Source: Duganella zoogloeoides (lineage in GTDB: Bacteria; Pseudomonadota; Gammaproteobacteria; Burkholderiales; Burkholderiaceae_D). From it: 64,000 nt of DNA. Made by a program: the position numbers and the translations under genes. The notes under the pieces are model-generated. The model was not told the DNA's origin. It searched no databases and saw only the letters and a program-made list of their open reading frames with translations. Below are positions 1 through 8,442 of the stretch, piece by piece. How positions within the stretch are numbered: position 1 is the first letter of the stretch; every line of letters begins with the position of its first letter. The stretch spans positions 3,596,001 through 3,660,000 of the forward strand of contig NZ_CP140152.1 of assembly GCF_034479515.1 (NCBI RefSeq). The letters are read 5' to 3'.

Positions 1-1943
1 TTGACCGTGGTGCCGCAACCGGGCTCGCTGTAGATCTGCACGTGGCCGCCGGACTGGCGCACGAAGCCATACACCATCGACAGTCCCAGGCCGCTGCCCT
101 TGCCTTCCGGTTTGGTGGAAAAGAACGGGTCGAAGGCCTGCGCCATGATCTCGGGCGACATGCCGGCGCCGGTGTCACTGACGGCGATCATCACGTACTG
201 GCCGGGAGACAGTTCCGGGTGGTTCCGTGCGTAGTGGTCGTCGAGCATGGCGTTGCCTACCTCGATGGTGAGCTTGCCCACGCCGTCCATGGCGTCGCGC
301 GCGTTGATGCACAGGTTGAGCACAGCGTTTTCCACCTGGGCGGTATCGACCAGGGTGTTCCACAGGCCGCCCGAGATCACGGTTTCCACCTCGATTTCCT
401 CGCCCAGGCTGCGCCGCAGCATGTCTTCCATGCCGGCGATGAAGCGGCCGATGCGCACCACGCGCGGATCGAGCGCCTGGCGCCGGCCGAACGCCAGCAG
501 GTAGCTGGCCAGCTTGGCGCCACGGGTGACGCCGGCCAGCGCCTGCTCCACGCGGCGCTGGGCGCGCGGCATATCGGCCACATCGGCAGCCAGCAGTTGC
601 AGGTTGCCGGAGATGACCTGCAACAGGTTGTTGAAGTCGTGCGCCACGCCGCCCGTCAGCTTGCCGATCGCTTCCATCTTCTGCGCCTGCTGCAATTTGA
701 GCGACGTGCGGCGCATCTCTTCGGCGGCTGCCCGCTCGGCCGTCATGTCGCGGCCCACGGCGTGGATGAAGCCCTCGTCCGGCACGGCGGTCCAGGACAG
801 GATGGCGTGGCCGCCACCCTTGCGCAGCGTGCGGTTCTCGAATTTGAAGGTACTGTGGCCCTGCGCCAGCGAGTCCATTTCGGCCAGCGACGACTGGGCG
901 TCGTCCGGATGGATGATCTTGTGGATCGAGGTACCGATGATTTCCGCCTCGTCCCAGCCCAGCAGGCGGGTGAAGGCCGGATTGGCGGCGGTGATCCAGC
1001 CGTCTAGCGTGGTCACCAGCATGACGTCGGTGGCGTGGCGCCACATGCGGTCGCGCTCGGCCGTGCGTTCGGCCACTTGCAGCTGCAATTTGCTGGCGGT
1101 GGCTTTCTGGTCCTCGATATCGGTACTGGTACCCACCCAGCGCTGCACCACGCCGTTGTCGTCGATGATGGGCATGGCGCGCACGATGTGCCAGCGCCAG
1201 GCGCCGTCGGCGCGGCGGATCCGGTATTCGACCTCGAAATTCTGCGCGGTGGCGACCGAGGCGCGCCATGCTGCGGCCACCTTGGCGCTGTCGTCGGCGT
1301 GGACGATCGCGGTCCAGGCGTCACCCGTCAACTGACCCGGCTGGGTGCCGGAATAACGGTACACCTGCTCGTTGAACCAGTTGAGCGAGCCATCCGCATC
1401 GGCCGACCACACCTGGCTCGGAATTGCCTGGGCCAGGGTGCGGAAGGTATTTTCGCTGGCACGCAGCTGCTGCTCGGCGCGGATCTTGTCGGTGGTATCC
1501 ACCACCACCACCAGCACCCCCCACGGCTTGCCCGCTTCGTCCAGGATCGGCGCGTAGTCGAGATTCATCCACACCTGCTCCGGTTTGCCGGAACGCAGCA
1601 GCGTCATTTCCTGGTCCTTGTACGCCAGCGTACCGCCGGCCAGCGCCACGCGGATCACGTAGTCGTTATGATCTGCCACCTCGGGCCACGACTCGCGCAC
1701 GTTGGAGCCGAGCGACATCGGGTGGCGGCGGCCGGCAAATTCGGAATAGCCGTCGTTGTAGATCATCACGCCCTCGTCGCCCAGCAGCGCCACCATGGGC
1801 AGCGTGGAGCGCAACATGGTCGATACCGTGGTCTTGAGCGATTGCGACCAGGTGTCGATGGCGCCCAGCGCGGTACCGGCCCAGTCGTAGGAGGCGATGA
1901 TCTGCGCGATATGGCCGCCGCCGTTGAGGAAGGGATAGTTCAC
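1..1943 (-). CDS. PAS-domain sensor histidine kinase (3' part outside the window)
   Basis: The minus-strand frame is open from about 1943 to the left edge, so the C-terminus is missing. It reads as a PAS-like N-terminal sensor (RSTLPMVALLGDEG, about residues 40-130), then at least two PAS repeats (for example EYRIRRADGAWRWHIV), a dimerisation/phosphoacceptor helix with GGVAHDFNNLL (His is the predicted autophosphorylation site), and a HATPase with DTGAGM and GSGLGLSMVYGF at the edge. Proteins of this build often end in a receiver domain, which would lie outside the window. I take GTG at 1943 as the start because an in-frame stop lies about 45 nt upstream with no ATG between; no good ribosome-binding site is visible. 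It is divergent from fur. The signal it senses cannot be told. Confidence 0.85.
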   Translation of the reverse strand, partial: MNYPFLNGGGHIAQIIASYDWAGTALGAIDTWSQSLKTTVSTMLRSTLPMVALLGDEGVMIYNDGYSEFAGRRHPMSLGSNVRESWPEVADHNDYVIRVALAGGTLAYKDQEMTLLRSGKPEQVWMNLDYAPILDEAGKPWGVLVVVVDTTDKIRAEQQLRASENTFRTLAQAIPSQVWSADADGSLNWFNEQVYRYSGTQPGQLTGDAWTAIVHADDSAKVAAAWRASVATAQNFEVEYRIRRADGAWRWHIVRAMPIIDDNGVVQRWVGTSTDIEDQKATASKLQLQVAERTAERDRMWRHATDVMLVTTLDGWITAANPAFTRLLGWDEAEIIGTSIHKIIHPDDAQSSLAEMDSLAQGHSTFKFENRTLRKGGGHAILSWTAVPDEGFIHAVGRDMTAERAAAEEMRRTSLKLQQAQKMEAIGKLTGGVAHDFNNLLQVISGNLQLLAADVADMPRAQRRVEQALAGVTRGAKLASYLLAFGRRQALDPRVVRIGRFIAGMEDMLRRSLGEEIEVETVISGGLWNTLVDTAQVENAVLNLCINARDAMDGVGKLTIEVGNAMLDDHYARNHPELSPGQYVMIAVSDTGAGMSPEIMAQAFDPFFSTKPEGKGSGLGLSMVYGFVRQSGGHVQIYSEPGCGTTV

Positions 1944-2034
1944 GAGGTTACTGGCTTGTATGCGGTAAGGAACGAAGATCGACGATTATAGGACGTCGCC
2001 GCCCGAAAAAGGTGGCGCACAAGCCAATCGTACG

Positions 2035-2085
2035 TTGCAGAGAAAACAAATACCCGCTATAGTGCGAATAAGAATCATTATCATT
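2035..2085 (+). promoter_or_regulatory. sigma-70-type promoter with Fur box ahead of fur
   Basis: TTGCAG (2035-2040), a 17-bp spacer and TATAGT (2058-2063) make a good housekeeping promoter. Directly downstream, over the expected transcription start, lies AATAAGAATCATTATCATT (2067-2085), a close match to the Fur box. Iron-dependent autorepression of the following fur gene is the natural reading (inference). Confidence 0.7.
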
Positions 2086-2111
2086 TCTTAGGACTGTTGA
2101 CGACCAACCGC

Positions 2112-2564
2112 ATGGATATTCCACAAGAACTCCGTAAACTGGGCCTCAAGGCCACCCTGCCCCGCCTGCGCATCCTCCAATTGTTCCAGGAATCGAAGTC
2201 CAAGCACATGAATGCCGACGATGTCTATCGTCTGCTGCATGACGAGGGCATCGACATGGGGCTGGCTACCGTGTACCGGGTGCTGATGCAGTTTGCCGAT
2301 GCCGGCATCCTGATCCGCCGCCATTTCGAGTCGGTGGCCTCGGTCTTCGAACTCAATGAAGGCGGCCACCACGACCACCTGATCTGCACCAACTGCGGCA
2401 AGATGGAGGAATTTCTCGACGCCGAAATCGAGCAGCGCCAGGAAGCCGTGGCCCGCGAACGCAACTTCGTGCTGCACGAGCACTCGCTGTCGCTGTACGG
2501 CTTTTGCGGCGACTGCGCCGAGACCCTCAAGCCCGGCATGGGTAAACGCTTCCGCCGCAACTGA
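2112..2564 (+). CDS. fur: Fur-family ferric uptake regulator
   Basis: A 150-residue Fur protein: N-terminal winged helix (LKATLPRLRILQLF, LATVYRVL) and a C-terminal dimerisation/metal domain with the HHDH motif (residues 86-89), Cys92-x2-Cys95 and Cys132-x2-Cys135, the usual structural zinc ligands. It would repress iron uptake genes with Fe(II) as corepressor. A TTG at 2097 adds five residues, but its AGGA is only 3 nt away, so ATG 2112 is preferred; the choice is uncertain. A Fur box lies in its own promoter. In related genomes the main fur usually sits beside bamE (omlA); here its neighbours are a sensor kinase and c-di-GMP genes, so it may be a second Fur paralogue (inference). Confidence 0.9.
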   Translation: MDIPQELRKLGLKATLPRLRILQLFQESKSKHMNADDVYRLLHDEGIDMGLATVYRVLMQFADAGILIRRHFESVASVFELNEGGHHDHLICTNCGKMEEFLDAEIEQRQEAVARERNFVLHEHSLSLYGFCGDCAETLKPGMGKRFRRN

Positions 2565-2569
2565 GCGCC

Positions 2570-2774
2570 TGAAAAACCTCCATAGCGGCGTTGCAGCTCC
2601 TTGCCGTACTAGCATACTGTCTTCGTCGCTGCGCCTTGCTCTGGAGGTTTTTCAAACGCCCCGGCGGGCGTTGCAGCTCCTTGCCGTACTAGCGTACTGT
2701 CTTCGTCGCTGCGCCTTGCTCTGGAGGTTTTTCAAACGCCCCGGCGGGCGTTGCAGCCCCTTGCTCTGGAGGTT
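2570..2774. repeat. 80-bp tandem repeat (2 full copies plus a shortened one) between convergent genes
   Basis: Units start at 2588, 2668 and 2748, exactly 80 bp apart. The third copy keeps only GCGTTGCAGC and the CCTTGCTCTGGAGGTTT end, having lost the middle. Copies 1 and 2 differ at a few bases (GCATAC against GCGTAC). Each unit carries an imperfect palindrome GTACTAGCGTAC. TGAAAAACCTCC (2570-2581) is perfectly inverted as GGAGGTTTTTCA (2643-2654 and again 2723-2734), so transcripts from either flanking gene can fold here. It may act as a bidirectional terminator or be a dispersed intergenic repeat. Confidence 0.85.
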
Positions 2775-2776
2775 TC

Positions 2777-4744
2777 TTATGCGGCCTGCAGGTGCAGGCC
2801 GTTCTCGATAAAGCGCCGCGCCATCGCGGCGGGCAGTGGGCGGGCGTAGCAATAGCCCTGGATTTCGTCGCAGCGCCAGGCGGCCAGCATGGTGCGCTGC
2901 TGCTCCGTTTCCACGCCTTCCGCGATCACGGTCAGCCCCAGGCTGTGACCGAGGCTGATGGTGGCCTGGACGATAGTGCTTTGCTCGCTCACGGTGTGCA
3001 TATTGCGCACGAACGACTGGTCGATCTTGAGCTTGTGGATCGGGAAGCGCGACAGGTAAGCCAGGCTCGAATAACCGGTGCCAAAATCGTCGATCGCCAG
3101 TTTCAACCCCAGGCCACGCAACCGGTGCAGCAGCGCGATCGCCATTTCGGCGTTTTCCACCATCACGCTCTCGGTGATTTCCAGCTCGATCGACGACGGT
3201 TCCACGCCGGTGGCGGCCAGCACGCCTTCCAGGTGCGCCAGGAAGCCCGGTGCGGCAAACTGGCGCGGCGAGATATTGATCGCCACCTGCACCGCCGCGC
3301 CGGTCTCGCGGTGCCATTCGGCGCCCTGGCGGCACGCTTCCTCGATCACCCATTTACCGATCGGCACGATCAGGCCTGATTCCTCGGCCATGGGAATGAA
3401 ATCGGCCGGCGAGATCAGCTGCCCCATGCGGCGCCAGCGCAGCAGCGCCTCGAAGCCCATCAGGCGGCCGTCGCGCAGGCCTTGCTGCGGCTGGTAATGG
3501 AGTTCCAGTTCGTCGCGTTCGATGGCGTGGCGCAGCAGCGCTTCCATGTCCAGCCGTTCTCCGGTTTGCGCCGTCAGTTCCGGGCCATAGGTGACCAGGC
3601 TGTCGCCGCCGGCCTTGCGCGCCGCCTGCAATGCGGCGTCGGCATGGCGCAGCAGCGCCTGCGGCGACTGGCTGTGCAGCGGATAGCTGGCCGCGCCCAG
3701 GCTCAATGTGGTGAAAATCTCGTGGCCTTCGCAGTCGTAAGGATTGCGCACTTCCTCGCGCAGGCCGGCCAGCGCCAGCTCGAATTCCACGCTGTCGCAG
3801 CCCACCCGGTACCGGATGGCGAAATTGGCGCCGTCGAGGCGGAACACTTCGCCGCCGCTGCGCTCGGCCGCCACCCGCAATCTCGCCGCCAGTCCCACCA
3901 TCACGCGGTCGCCGAAAGCGTGGCCGAAACCGCCGATAATGCGCGAAAAGCGGTCGATGGTGCCCAACACCACGGCGTGGCGGCCACTGCTCGCGGGCTG
4001 CGCGGCCAGGGTGTGCAGCCGGGCCTCGAAGGCACGCCGGTGCGGCAGGCCGGTGAGCGGATCGTGGCCGGCCAGGTGTTTGAGTTCGTCCTCGACCCGT
4101 ACCCGGGCCCGGACGTGGTACAGCAGAAACAGGCCGGTAAGCACGGCCAGCACGTCGAAGATATGGATCAGCGCGGTGATCGAGGAAATGCTGCGGCCAG
4201 CCAGGGTGCCGTTGTCGTACAGCGCTTCCTGCACCCGCAGCTGCATCGCATCGACCTGCGTGCGCAGCGCCTTGACGTCGTCGTTCATCGTCACCAGCAA
4301 CTGGCGTGCGGCGTCGGAGTGCGCATCGGCTTTAGCATCGGGATCGGCGCCCACCAGGCGCTCGAATTCCGGCGCCATGGCGACGATGCGCAGGGTCCCG
4401 TCGCGCAATACGCCCAGCTCCGGGCCATCGCCCAGGCTGGGCCGCAGTTGCCCCAGTGTGGAATCGAGTTCGCTGCGGCCCATGCGTTCCAGGAAGCGGA
4501 AGCGGTCCGGCGTAATCGACTCCGTATATCGTTTATCGAACGCCAGCTGGTACCGCAGCAGCGCGCTCTCGAAATCGCCGAGGTAGCGCAGCTGCGGAAT
4601 GACCACGGTCAGCAGCGGCGTCTCGTTGCGGCGGATGGTGTTGGCGGTCCTCTCCATCGCTGCCGACAGCGCGAGGCTGGCAGCGATAACCAGCAGCAGC
4701 ATGATGTATATGACACGGCGCGAACGGCTGGCGGAGGGTTGCAT
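2777..4744 (-). CDS. membrane GGDEF-EAL protein, probable c-di-GMP phosphodiesterase with degenerate GGDEF
   Basis: 655 residues: transmembrane helix about 11-30, an extracytoplasmic helical sensor region (30-190), a second helix about 190-209, GGDEF domain (about 220-390) and EAL domain (about 400-650). The GGDEF signature is replaced by DGANF (304-308), so cyclase activity is unlikely. The EAL domain keeps EALLRW (432-437), INISPRQF, EITES, DDFGTGYSSL and AEGVET, the metal and catalytic residues of active phosphodiesterases. The degenerate GGDEF may serve as an allosteric GTP or dimerisation module (inference). The gene lies 3 nt after the receiver gene and is surely cotranscribed with it. 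Confidence 0.92.
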   Translation of the reverse strand: MQPSASRSRRVIYIMLLLVIAASLALSAAMERTANTIRRNETPLLTVVIPQLRYLGDFESALLRYQLAFDKRYTESITPDRFRFLERMGRSELDSTLGQLRPSLGDGPELGVLRDGTLRIVAMAPEFERLVGADPDAKADAHSDAARQLLVTMNDDVKALRTQVDAMQLRVQEALYDNGTLAGRSISSITALIHIFDVLAVLTGLFLLYHVRARVRVEDELKHLAGHDPLTGLPHRRAFEARLHTLAAQPASSGRHAVVLGTIDRFSRIIGGFGHAFGDRVMVGLAARLRVAAERSGGEVFRLDGANFAIRYRVGCDSVEFELALAGLREEVRNPYDCEGHEIFTTLSLGAASYPLHSQSPQALLRHADAALQAARKAGGDSLVTYGPELTAQTGERLDMEALLRHAIERDELELHYQPQQGLRDGRLMGFEALLRWRRMGQLISPADFIPMAEESGLIVPIGKWVIEEACRQGAEWHRETGAAVQVAINISPRQFAAPGFLAHLEGVLAATGVEPSSIELEITESVMVENAEMAIALLHRLRGLGLKLAIDDFGTGYSSLAYLSRFPIHKLKIDQSFVRNMHTVSEQSTIVQATISLGHSLGLTVIAEGVETEQQRTMLAAWRCDEIQGYCYARPLPAAMARRFIENGLHLQAA

Positions 4745-4747
4745 CGC

Positions 4748-5149
4748 TTACTCCAGTGGAGGGGTGGGTTCGGCGCCACTGGCCTGGCGCAGGCAGCGCA
4801 GCAGCGCATTGGCCTCGAATGGTTTGCTCAGAAAGCAGCTGGCGCCGCCCGACAACGCGCGCTTGCGCAGCGCCGCTTCCGGGAAGGCGGTCATCAGGAT
4901 CAGCGGCATCGCACTGCCCTGCCGGCGCAGCTGCTCGAGCAGCTCGATGCCGCTCATGCCGGGCATTTGCAGATCGGTGATCACGCAGTGGTAGCCGCCC
5001 AGCGCTTCGTTGGCCAGCAGTGCGCCGGCCGAATCGTAGGCATGGGCCGAGTAGCCATAGGAGCGCAGCAGGCTGCGCAAGGCCACCCGCACCGACTCGT
5101 CGTCATCGACGATGGCGATATTGGAAAAATCTGGATCTGGTTGAAACAC
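4748..5149 (-). CDS. stand-alone response regulator receiver (REC-only) protein
   Basis: 133 residues making one CheY-like receiver: acidic pocket Asp15-Asp17, phosphoacceptor Asp59 (VITDLQMPGMSG), Thr87 (LMTAF) and Lys109 (LSKPF). There is no output domain. It overlaps nothing but ends 3 nt before the GGDEF-EAL gene, so the two probably form a phospho-dependent c-di-GMP module in which the receiver acts by protein contact (inference). No cognate kinase gene is adjacent; the nearest kinases in the window are PAS and hybrid kinases elsewhere. Confidence 0.9.
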   Translation of the reverse strand: MFQPDPDFSNIAIVDDDESVRVALRSLLRSYGYSAHAYDSAGALLANEALGGYHCVITDLQMPGMSGIELLEQLRRQGSAMPLILMTAFPEAALRKRALSGGASCFLSKPFEANALLRCLRQASGAEPTPPLE

Positions 5150-5340
5150 TAAGTACTCCCATGTTCGAACGGCGGCTAGCGGCCGTCCAGCGCATGGGAG
5201 AACAATACCGGTCCGGGCGGGATCCCGGAATCATACATGGGTATTAGGAGCGGAGGCATCTTGCAGGCAGCAGGCAAAGAGGCGCTATCGACTTTGGCGT
5301 GTTTTCAGATATACAATAATCATTTAACAGGATCATGTAC

Positions 5341-5538
5341 ATGAAAAATCTTTTCCTTCTTTGCGCAGTGGTTTTAGCTTCAACGCTTAGTTTTGCCTCC
5401 TTTGCTGACTCTGCGCCTGCTCCCGCGCCCTCTGACGAGGGCAAAAAATTTGATGCAAAAGCCTGTAAGAAGCGCTGCATGGAGGAACTGAACGAATCAG
5501 AAAAATGTGAGTTCATCTGCAATCGGGATAAGAAGTAA
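5341..5538 (+). CDS. small secreted twin-CX3C protein, function unknown
   Basis: 65 residues. A typical Sec signal peptide (MKNLFLLCAVVLASTLSFA, cleavage probably near SFADS) is followed by a Pro/Ala linker and a charged domain with four cysteines arranged Cys-x3-Cys-x9-Cys-x3-Cys. That spacing is the one used by disulfide-stapled helical hairpins (small Tim proteins, plant alpha-hairpinins), although no homology is claimed. ATG 5341 is preferred over 5335 because AGGA at 5329-5332 is properly spaced. It sits 26 nt before the TonB-dependent receptor gene on the same strand, and both share a lower G+C than the rest. Possible roles: periplasmic partner of the receptor, or a secreted peptide. 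Confidence 0.75.
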   Translation: MKNLFLLCAVVLASTLSFASFADSAPAPAPSDEGKKFDAKACKKRCMEELNESEKCEFICNRDKK

Positions 5539-5564
5539 GTCTGGTCATATAACCCGGAGTTTTT

Positions 5565-7796
5565 TTGAGAAATCGTAATTTTTTAGCACTTAAGATAAAG
5601 TTGTCGGTCATTTTGGTCTCCACTTCCTGGTCAGTGTTTGCCAATACTAAAACGTTCACTTCAGAAAAATTGGAAACTGCAGATAGCACTCCAAAGCAAG
5701 TTGAAATTTTTGGATCAAAATCAGAAGTTGATGCACGTAGAGATTCGATTGCAGGAAAAATTATTATCGGGCGCAAGAGCATCGAGGAGAGCGGGGTAAG
5801 TACGGCGGCGGATCTGCTAAAGCGCCACCCTGCGGTCACGGTCTCCTCCAACGGAAAATTAGGTTTGATGGGCATGCCCGGACACACCCAGATTTTAATC
5901 GATGGGATTCCTGCGACAGGTGGGAAAGACCCGCTGGAACTCGATGTCGTGCACATCGAAAATATCGAAATAGTCAGGTCGGCAGTAGCGGAATTCGGAC
6001 CGTTTGGTAGTGCGGGGACGATCAATATCGTTTCCCGGAAAATAAATCGACGAACGACGAATTCTTTGCGAAGTTCGATAGCAGGTGGACCACAAGGCTC
6101 GGGGGCGGATATCGCATGGTCAACCAGCATGTTCGAGACCGGTTCTCCGTATTCCTACGCGGCTCAGGTTTCCCTCGGCAAATCGCGACAGCACAAGTTT
6201 GAAAGCTCAAGCTTGTCAGCACAAGGTGGCGGGAATTTCATGACATTGGTGGAACGTAATGCGACGGATCGGCGCGAGGATGTACGAAAACTACTTGCTT
6301 CATCGACGTTTGCGTGGCAACGCGATACTGAGAACAAATTCAGCGTGGAACCTTCAGCATTTGTGATGTTGTCTGAATCGACAGCTAGCACTGCAAGTGC
6401 ATGGCTTCCAACAGACAGGGGTCCAAGTGCATCGAGTGAGATTTCTCGGTCACCGCTGCACTCTTTCTCTCTGCCGCTAAAATGGGAACTAACGCTCCCC
6501 AAGCGTGCGGCGCTGACGCTAACGTTCTCTCCCACGCGTTTTTCTTATCGCAAGGACCTGGATCGAGAGGAAACGTTTGTTTCACTCCCGCCGCGCTCCC
6601 AACAAAACTTGCAAGGTTCTGATCGACGCACTGATGTACTCAGGGCCAATTACTCGCGCAGGCTGGAGCAACATGCGTTAAAGGCAGGGATAACCCAACT
6701 TCGCAACCGCGAGGACACCGAATATCGGAGTTTTCTCAATGGTTTGCCAGATGCCAGCCTAAATACCTTTGGTACGAGCAAGACGGGCACCGATGACAAA
6801 ATCTCCATATTCGCGCAAGATGAATGGCGTTTCAGTAAGTTAATGAGCATCAATCTGGGCATCTCTGCCGAACGGCGCAAGCTGGATATGAATGAAGGAA
6901 TTTTCAAGACCCGGATACGCTACTCTGTCATCTCTCCGTCTGCCAATATTACCTGGAGACAGACCACTGACGCCAAAGATCAAATTCGCCTTGGTATCGC
7001 TCGCACTTTCAATTCACCGTTCAATGACCAGCTCAGTGCGCGCCCGACCATTAACGTTTGGTCGCCGTGTCCCGCTGCAGGTCTGTGTGGTGCTAACACG
7101 CCTGACTTCGCCGATACGGTTGGTAATCCCGGCCTGAGGCCAGAGCGGGCCATTGGCTTGAATTTGTCATTTGAACACTATATCGGTGAGGACAGCGTCA
7201 TCACCGTGGAATTATTTGATCGAGAGTTTAAGAATGCGATCGGAAAGCATCTGCAGCTGATGCCGGTGCCGTGGGCAGATAGTCCCCGCTATGTCATTCG
7301 CCCGGAGAACCTGGGCACTGCGTGGAGCCGCGGCATCGGGCTGGAAGCACAGATAAACACAGCGGAGGTATGGAAAGGCATGCCAAAGATTGAGGTGCGC
7401 GGCGCCGTAAGCTTTGCGATTTCGAGGATATCCCTGGTTCCTGGCCCTGACAACCGCGTCGCCGGACAGTCTCCCTGGACTGTCAAGCTGGGTACAGGGT
7501 ATGGTTTTGCCGTTATTCCGCTGAAAATTGGCTTCGATATGAATTTATCGCCCGCCGTGTGGACCAGAAGCAGCGAAATCAAGAGAGATTACAAAAACCA
7601 GCGTTTTGATCTGGGCTTTGACGGTTCCTGGACCGTGGATCCCAAGACTAAACTGCGATTCAATATCGATCACTTGATCTCATCGAATCTCGACGGTTCC
7701 GAGCAACTGCTCGACGGCGATGGCACGATTCTGCTGCGCAGCGCCAGCCGTACTGTAGAGCCAAAAATCGGCTTGAAGCTTGAGCAAAGTTTTTGA
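5565..7796 (+). CDS. TonB-dependent outer-membrane receptor
   Basis: 743 residues: N-terminal signal peptide (LSVILVSTSWSVFA), a TonB-box-like stretch (KQVEIFG), plug domain (about 55-165, IIIGRKSIEESGVSTAADLL, INIVSRK) and a 22-strand-type beta barrel ending in Phe, the outer-membrane insertion signal. The length is normal for siderophore and other ligand receptors. It starts at TTG 5565 with CGGAG about 8 nt upstream; no ATG start is available nearby. Base composition and codon use are clearly less G+C-rich than all neighbours, suggesting acquisition by transfer. It is probably cotranscribed with the small cysteine protein upstream. The ligand is unknown; no Fur box was found in front. Confidence 0.9.
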   Translation: MRNRNFLALKIKLSVILVSTSWSVFANTKTFTSEKLETADSTPKQVEIFGSKSEVDARRDSIAGKIIIGRKSIEESGVSTAADLLKRHPAVTVSSNGKLGLMGMPGHTQILIDGIPATGGKDPLELDVVHIENIEIVRSAVAEFGPFGSAGTINIVSRKINRRTTNSLRSSIAGGPQGSGADIAWSTSMFETGSPYSYAAQVSLGKSRQHKFESSSLSAQGGGNFMTLVERNATDRREDVRKLLASSTFAWQRDTENKFSVEPSAFVMLSESTASTASAWLPTDRGPSASSEISRSPLHSFSLPLKWELTLPKRAALTLTFSPTRFSYRKDLDREETFVSLPPRSQQNLQGSDRRTDVLRANYSRRLEQHALKAGITQLRNREDTEYRSFLNGLPDASLNTFGTSKTGTDDKISIFAQDEWRFSKLMSINLGISAERRKLDMNEGIFKTRIRYSVISPSANITWRQTTDAKDQIRLGIARTFNSPFNDQLSARPTINVWSPCPAAGLCGANTPDFADTVGNPGLRPERAIGLNLSFEHYIGEDSVITVELFDREFKNAIGKHLQLMPVPWADSPRYVIRPENLGTAWSRGIGLEAQINTAEVWKGMPKIEVRGAVSFAISRISLVPGPDNRVAGQSPWTVKLGTGYGFAVIPLKIGFDMNLSPAVWTRSSEIKRDYKNQRFDLGFDGSWTVDPKTKLRFNIDHLISSNLDGSEQLLDGDGTILLRSASRTVEPKIGLKLEQSF

Positions 7797-7821
7797 TGGA
7801 ATCGCTTCAGTTAATTTGTAC

Positions 7822-8442
7822 TCAGGCCAGCCCCAGCGCCTCGGCCATGCGTACCAGGTCGGCAAAGGTTTTCGCTTCCATCTTGCGCATGGCATTGCCG
7901 CGATGGATCTTGACCGTGATTTCGCTGGTGCCCACCTCGCCGGCGATCTGCTTGTTCATCAGGCCCCGGGCGGCCAGCGCCATGATTTCGCGTTCGCGCG
8001 GGGTGAGCGTAGCGTAGCGCGCGGTGACCGCGTGCAGCGCCTGGTCGCGGCTGCGGCGCGCGCTGTCCGCTTGCAGCGCCACGTTGATGGCGTCGAGCAG
8101 ATCCTGGTCGCGGAACGGCTTGGCCAGGAAGTCGATGGCGCCCGCCTTCATGGCCCGCACCGACATCGGAATATCGCCATGCCCGGTCATGAAGATCACC
8201 GGCAGGGGCACGCCCTCGCGATTGAGGTCTGCCTGGAAATCGAGCCCGCTCACGCCCTGCAGGCGCACGTCGAGCAGCAGGCAGCTGGTCGCATCCTCGC
8301 GCGGTACGGCCAGGAACGCCGCCACCGACGGATAGGCGGCCACACGCATGCCCACGGAACGCAGCAGGCTGCCGATGGCGTCGCGCAGCAGCGCGTCGTC
8401 GTCCACCAGGTAGATCAGCGGTTCGATGTCAGCGGGATTCAT
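7822..8442 (-). CDS. FixJ/NarL-type response regulator (REC-LuxR HTH)
   Basis: 206 residues. The receiver domain (about 8-120) has the DDD acidic pocket, LLLDVRLQGVSG phosphoacceptor site, FMTGHGD and the FLAKPF lysine. The C-terminal LuxR-type HTH (LTPREREIMALAARG, then IAGEVGTSEITVKIHRG) makes it a DNA-binding transcription factor of the FixJ/TodT class. ATG at 8442 overlaps the stop codon of the kinase gene (ATGA), showing translational coupling; the longer reading upstream is a shadow of the kinase. Targets cannot be named. It is convergent with the TonB receptor gene. Confidence 0.93.
   Translation of the reverse strand: MNPADIEPLIYLVDDDALLRDAIGSLLRSVGMRVAAYPSVAAFLAVPREDATSCLLLDVRLQGVSGLDFQADLNREGVPLPVIFMTGHGDIPMSVRAMKAGAIDFLAKPFRDQDLLDAINVALQADSARRSRDQALHAVTARYATLTPREREIMALAARGLMNKQIAGEVGTSEITVKIHRGNAMRKMEAKTFADLVRMAEALGLA

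Noticed and set aside
2570..2774. CRISPR-like array
   Set aside because: The repeats are contiguous with no unique spacers between them, and no cas genes are present.
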